The notes below the pieces were generated by a model. The model saw only the letters and a list, made by a program, of their open reading frames with translations. It was not told the DNA's origin and ran no database searches. Shown one piece after another: positions 41,283-45,081 of a DNA stretch of 45,081 nucleotides. Source of the DNA: Zygnema cylindricum (lineage: Eukaryota; Streptophyta; Zygnematophyceae; Zygnematales; Zygnemataceae); contig JBBHKE010000088.1 in assembly GCA_037447655.1 (NCBI GenBank), forward strand, positions 1-45,081. Reading direction: 5' to 3'. A program made the position numbers and the translations under genes. Every line of letters starts with the position of its first letter. Position 1 is the stretch's first letter.

Positions 41283-41768
41283 CACCGTGAATCGCTATTA
41301 GCGTACATGACGCTAATTGGGGTACCCCTTTTTTTGGGGCAAATTCTCAAATAGAATAAAGTACGCTAAATGTTTTTGCACGTTATTTGAGGTACCCCGC
41401 TCAATACGGTTCATAACTGTAATTTAGTGCCCTTTTAAATAGTGTGGTGTACGGACTGCCATATCTGTACTATTTTGTACATTTTTAAGTTTAAAAGTAC
41501 AGAAAATATAATAATATATAATTGCGTAAATATTTTCCGGAATACGCAGATGTAAAAAAAACGCGACGGCGTACGATTTTAACAATTTCGTACATCTACA
41601 TGTTTTAGCGTGGATATATTATGTGCCGAAAATTTTTACAAAGCAGTTTACAAATTAGAGTACATGATAAAATAGTATCATGGTGTACCCGAAAAACAAT
41701 TTACCGTAAAGTACGCTAATTGTTTCATTACGCTATATTTTTTATTACGCTAATAGCGATTCACGGTG
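41283..41768. mobile_element. MITE family M1, copy e (longer, 486 bp)
   Basis: CACCGTGAATCGCTATTAG and the inverse, flanked by TA (41281-41282, 41769-41770). The opposite arm shows GCGCGCAGATAGTTTATTGC as the unoccupied site (about 41996-42015, minus strand). Longer than other copies. It contains AAATAGTGTGGTGTACGG (about 41438) also seen near 39990 and 44812, which may be another nested element. Confidence 0.88.
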
Positions 41769-41801
41769 TAGTTTATCACTTCACGTTAGCCGAAATCAAC
41801 T

Positions 41802-41832
41802 CGTTGTCACGTCCACCGTGGACGTGACGACG
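41802..41832. repeat. Near-perfect palindrome at the centre of the inner element
   Basis: GTCACGTCCAC and GTGGACGTGAC are exact inverse arms around a single central C (41806-41828). The symmetry extends almost perfectly to 31 bases. Contains two CACGTC/GACGTG half sites. Confidence 0.8.
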
Positions 41833-42369
41833 TGTCATTTTATTTTCATCGATACGTATACGCGGGTAGTCGGGTACGCATTTTTATTTTGTACGATGTT
41901 TATTTGGTTTCGTGCGAGTTTACATATGCTGTACGTCGTCCTTTAATATGTATCCAAGTTCAATGTAACGGCTCGCGAGTTGATTTCATTTTTGCAATAA
42001 ACTATCTGCGCGCAGCCATTTTATTTATATGTGGCTGCCGCAGTTTGGCTGCAGTAAACCTGCGCCGGCCGTGTGATTTTTTTTTTTTTTTATGACGGTC
42101 GACGTTTGCAAGCGCGACAATTTTTTAACCGCCGTTACAATTTCCGCCAGTCAAAGTTCTTCGACGGAATGACCGTCAGATTCTAAATTAAAGGTACGTA
42201 GCCTGTACGAAATTGTACTTCAAATGTACAATTTCTGACAACTACCTGCGCGCAGCAAAAATCGTCTCTGCGATTAGCAATTCCCTTGATTTTATTACGA
42301 CGGTCGACGTTCACAAGCGGGGCAAAAGTTTAACCAGTTGTTACTACATTTTGAAAGTCCAAGCAGTTA

Positions 42370-43065
42370 GGGCGTGTTCCCATGTGTTCAAGTAAGGGTT
42401 TTTTTCCGTCGTTTTCACAGAAAATGGGACTTCCAACGAGAAAATATTACGCCGTACGAAAAATGGGCAAAAACACAAGTACATTTTGCGTCATCTTGGA
42501 ACTTGGAAGGTACGGCAATTTGGCGTTATTATCATCGCGACCCACTTCCAGCTCATCTTCACACTTGCACTGGAATCAAATCGCGATCTGATTTTAGTCA
42601 AAATACTACCCTATTGACGAATGGAAAACCTGGATTGCACGCGTCAAATGTTTTCAATTTTTTTTTTGCGGTTGGGAGAGTACACGAAAAAAAAGGTGTT
42701 TGTCCGTTTGCTTATGTTGTCCACTTGTGGGCGTCTACAAATGTCATTTTGTAGACGTAGGCGATTGCTTATGTCGTTCACGTGTGGGATTCAACAAATG
42801 ACAGCTGGCGTCGACAATTGTCCCAGTATGTCAGGATCTCTTTGCGGCGTACAAATGTCGGTAGTTTGTTCCGAGATCGTTGGCGTCTACAAATGTCAGC
42901 AGTGTGGGTTTCGCAAGTATTGGCGACGTGTACAGCTGCCACATATTCAAAATAATGAACGCGCAAGTAACGATTCACATAGGCACACTTTGAAAAGTAC
43001 ACCGTAAAATCAGCGCTAAATTCCAAAATAACGTTTCAAAATATCGGTTACATGGGAACACGCCC
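42370..43065. mobile_element. TIR element family H, copy 2
   Basis: Left end GGGCGTGTTCCCATGTG after TTA (42367-42369); right end, exact inverse CACGCCC, before TTA (43066-43068). 696 bp, inserted in the right arm of the outer element (AAGCAG...AACTGATTGACCG; intact counterpart ATGCAGTTCAATTGATTGACC on the minus strand near 37050). Interior has degenerate GTCTACAAATGTC words (42729, 42886). Confidence 0.88.
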
Positions 43066-44064
43066 TTAAACTGATTGACCGTTAGCGTTACTTAAATTGT
43101 ACCAACGTTTACTTAAATGTACAATCTTTGACAAAGTGACGTAAGTGACTGTGCGCAACCAAAACAGTCACTGTCATGATCAATTCCCTTGTTTATTTAT
43201 GTCGTTTTCCCACAAAATGGGACCTGCAAGGATAAAATCTTACGCCGTACGTAAAACGTGTGAGAATCAAAGTTAATTTTGCGTATCTTGAACCTTTTGA
43301 ATGTACTACAATTTGGCGTTATAATCTTTTCGACCCACTGCCACGTCAAGCCAGCTCATTCTCAAACGTTTATTAAAATTGACTCCCGATGTGATTTTAT
43401 TTGAAGTAATAGCTGATTGACGAATAGGAAAGTGGTATTGCACGCATCGCACGTCTTTGAAAATTTCCGCGCGAAATATAGTACACGCTATTTTTTTTTT
43501 CGCTCTCATGCGCATGTAGGGGAAAAAAACTGCAGGGTTCTCGGACCTCCACTTTCATTCACGGGTCCTTTGCAAAAGTTTAAGTCGTTCCGTTTCTCCC
43601 CTCCGTACTCACTCTAACACTCCTCTCTCTCTCTTCTCCGACTGAAATACAACAACAATGGTTTGAAATGAAAGAGCCATTTTTTTCCTTTTTTTTAACT
43701 ACCTTTGGTCCTAGTTTGTTGGCATATCGAGCGACGAAAGATAAAAAATAAAAATCGGGAAGCCATGGCGAAAGTTTCCGTACTAAGGACGTCACAAGAT
43801 ACCATGACTTCTCAATGTCACAAAACCCCAAACATCTAAAATCTCACAAAAAAATCGAAGTCAACAATCGTCGTTGTTTTTGTAGAGATCACCAATTTTT
43901 GGAAGTTTCGTAATCGTCGTCAATCGTCACAAGTTGTACCCACATCTACATCCGTCATTTCTCAAAGTTACGATTTTGTTCTTAGAGATAGGAACACTTT
44001 GAAAATCACTACAGAGAATCTTTGTTAAAATCCAAAGTTTCGGTTACATGGGCACACCACCTTA

Positions 44065-44660
44065 GAGTACGGCCCCTTGTGGCAAAGTAAAGGTTTTTTT
44101 TTTTTCCGTCTTTTCTCTCGAAACGTAGCGTCATACTGCTAAGGTGACAACCGTACGAAGAAATTACAAATATGTTGAGTACAAATTGGGTCAACTTCCA
44201 ACTTAAAATGTACCACAAGTTGTCGTCTTGTGTTTTTCGGCCCACGACCACGTCATCTTCAACATTTATTTTAAAGCAAATGGGTGTTGTGTTTTAAAAT
44301 AAAGTAACACCGCTTCGCAAATAGAAAAACAAATTTGCAGGTGTCAAAAGCTTTCGACGACGGATTTGTTTTTGCAAGGTTTCTGAATGCTTCAATGCCA
44401 TGTCACGGAAAGGTCACGTGTGGCAGGTGCCAGATTTGTTGACTTGGACGCTGGCCAGACACTTTTTCAAATGCCATATCCAAACGGGCAAGATTAAGAC
44501 ACAGTAATTCTACATGTGAACTGTAAGTAACCAAAAAAAAACACCCTAGCGCGACACATGGCACTCCTTTGAAACGCTTGTGTCGAATACTCGGCCAGTT
44601 TAAAGTCCAATAATGCAAGACTGATGTTTTTAAGTCCATCGCAACCAGGCCTGCGAGCTC
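44065..44660. mobile_element. TIR element family H, copy 4 (degraded)
   Basis: GAGTACGGCCCCTTGTGGC... AAAGTAAAGG resembles the start of copy 1. The shared interior includes AAAATGTACYACAAGTTGTCG and TTCAATGCCAT. The right end is not found; a degraded M1 MITE follows at 44661. Confidence 0.5.
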
Positions 44661-44825
44661 TACACTGTGAATCAATATTAATGTTAAAAACACTAATTCG
44701 GCGGCCCCAAATTTTGACCCTCGAACCTAAGATAGAATCAATAACTTTTTTTTTTACGTTAATATAGGTACTGTTTAATTAACGTTAATAACTCTAATTT
44801 GGACAGTTTTTAAATAGTGTAGTGT
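44661..44825. mobile_element. MITE family M1-like, degraded copy f
   Basis: TACACTGTGAATCAATATTA at 44661 resembles the M1 left end; no matching right end. It finishes near AAATAGTGTAGTGTA. Confidence 0.4.
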
Positions 44826-45015
44826 ACTCCCTCTCCCTCTCCCTCGCTCTTTTCCTCTCAGCCTCTCGCTTCCTCTCCCCATTCTCTCTTTTCACCATTC
44901 CCCTCCCCCCCCCACTCCCTCTTCGCCTCTCCCATCTGGTCCCCTCTCCCCCCTTCACTTCTCCCCGTTGTCTCCACTTTTCCTTTTCTCTCCCCCTCTC
45001 CCCTTCTCTCCACCT
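44826..45015 (+). repeat. Polypyrimidine low-complexity tract
   Basis: CTCCCTCTCC-type irregular repeats, almost purely C and T for about 190 bp. The minus-strand frame rich in Arg, Glu and Lys is an artefact of this tract. Confidence 0.9.
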
Positions 45016-45081
45016 TACCTTTTGCAAAACGACGATAAAAATGGAAAAATTGACGAATCCAATTAAATTTTACTCACAATT

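Larger units (their letters stand above)
40788..42285. mobile_element. Inner long-inverted-repeat (MULE-like) element
   Basis: Left end GGGAATTGCTAATCGCAG; right end its exact inverse. The arms match to at least 280 bp once MITEs are set aside (40788-41282 against 42003-42285). An exact 9-bp duplication TTGATTTTA lies at 40779-40787 and 42286-42294. A single TTGATTTCA marks the empty site in the opposite outer arm (37122-37130). The 9-bp duplication and long TIRs starting GGGAATTG indicate a Mutator-like non-autonomous element related to the outer one. Confidence 0.88.
36895..43188. mobile_element. Outer long-inverted-repeat (foldback/MULE-like) element with nested insertions
   Basis: Left end GGGAATTGATCATGGCAATG; right end, inverted, GGGAATTGATCATGACAGTG. 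The similarity continues for about 490 bp per arm once insertions are set aside: 36895-37271 and 38045-38155 on the left; 38760-38889, 39617-39668, 40643-40787, 42286-42369 and 43066-43188 on the right. Flanks TTGTTTAT at 36887-36894 and 43189-43196 (8 bp exact, 9 bp with one mismatch). Long TIRs and an 8-9-bp duplication fit Mutator-like elements. No transposase is visible; the centre (38156-38759) is GTAC-rich non-coding DNA. Confidence 0.82.
36861..44061 (+). mobile_element. TIR element family H, copy 3, split by a 6.3-kb insertion
   Basis: The left end GGCGATGTACCCATGTG follows TTA (36858-36860). The right end CATGGGCACACCACC precedes TTA (44062-44064). The element sequence occupies 36861-36894 and 43189-44061, with an 8-bp duplication TTGTTTAT at the split. 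The interior matches copies at 42370 and 21788. The TTA duplication and the TIR GGGYGTGTYYCCATGTG suggest a PIF/Harbinger-like MITE. Non-coding. Confidence 0.7.

Noticed and set aside
42720-42910. CRISPR-like or satellite array of GTCTACAAATGTC words
   Set aside because: Spacing is irregular (about 38-61 bp), words are degenerate, and the region is internal to a family H element.
44794-45027. Minus-strand Arg/Glu-rich frame
   Set aside because: Antisense of a polypyrimidine low-complexity tract.

Overview
The window is eukaryotic nuclear DNA: it is AT-rich, has GT-AG introns of about 180-1,030 bp, and is crowded with LTR retrotransposons and short DNA transposons. Retroelement types (chromodomain Ty3/gypsy, Ty1/copia) and a CYP72-like P450 suggest a plant, alga or related protist, but nothing here lets me name the lineage. 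I support only two host genes.

Layout. (1) 1-5.2 kb: intergenic DNA with three TA-flanked MITEs, one MITE with 8-bp target duplications, and part of another TIR element. (2) 5.2-10.3 kb: a decayed minus-strand gypsy element (LTR plus integrase) carrying a tRNA-like insert, a truncated 1.07-kb-type LTR, a minus-strand copia fragment and a diverged copia-type LTR. (3) 10.3-21.8 kb: a chromovirus (gypsy pol with chromodomain, 3' LTR at 21290-21787), split by a solo LTR with an exact 5-bp duplication and by a 7-kb minus-strand copia element. The copia element is itself split by a second solo LTR of the same family, again with an exact 5-bp duplication. (4) 21.8-24.7 kb: another copy of that LTR inside a DNA-transposon fragment, a MITE, and the P450 promoter region. 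(5) 24.8-29.7 kb: a complete nine-exon cytochrome P450 (502 aa, all hallmark motifs present). (6) 29.7-32.6 kb: intergenic DNA with simple repeats. (7) 32.7-35.5 kb, minus strand: a four-exon BTB/POZ gene with flanking coiled coils and two possible 3' ends. (8) 35.9-44.7 kb: DNA transposons nested up to four levels deep. (9) The window ends in polypyrimidine DNA.

The most unusual structure is the nest at 36861-44064. A TTA-flanked element is split by a long-inverted-repeat element (36895-43188). That element holds a TTA-flanked element in one arm and, in the other, two TTA-flanked or 8-bp-flanked elements, a second long-inverted-repeat element with an exact 9-bp duplication (itself holding two TA-flanked MITEs), and a further TTA-flanked element. 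Because the host elements are inverted repeats, the opposite arm usually preserves the unoccupied site, so the insertions can be checked inside the window.

The two host genes are not obviously functionally linked. The P450 is probably an ER-anchored monooxygenase, and the BTB protein is probably a dimerising adaptor, for example for a cullin-3 ligase. All retroelement coding regions are broken and are annotated as pseudogenes.
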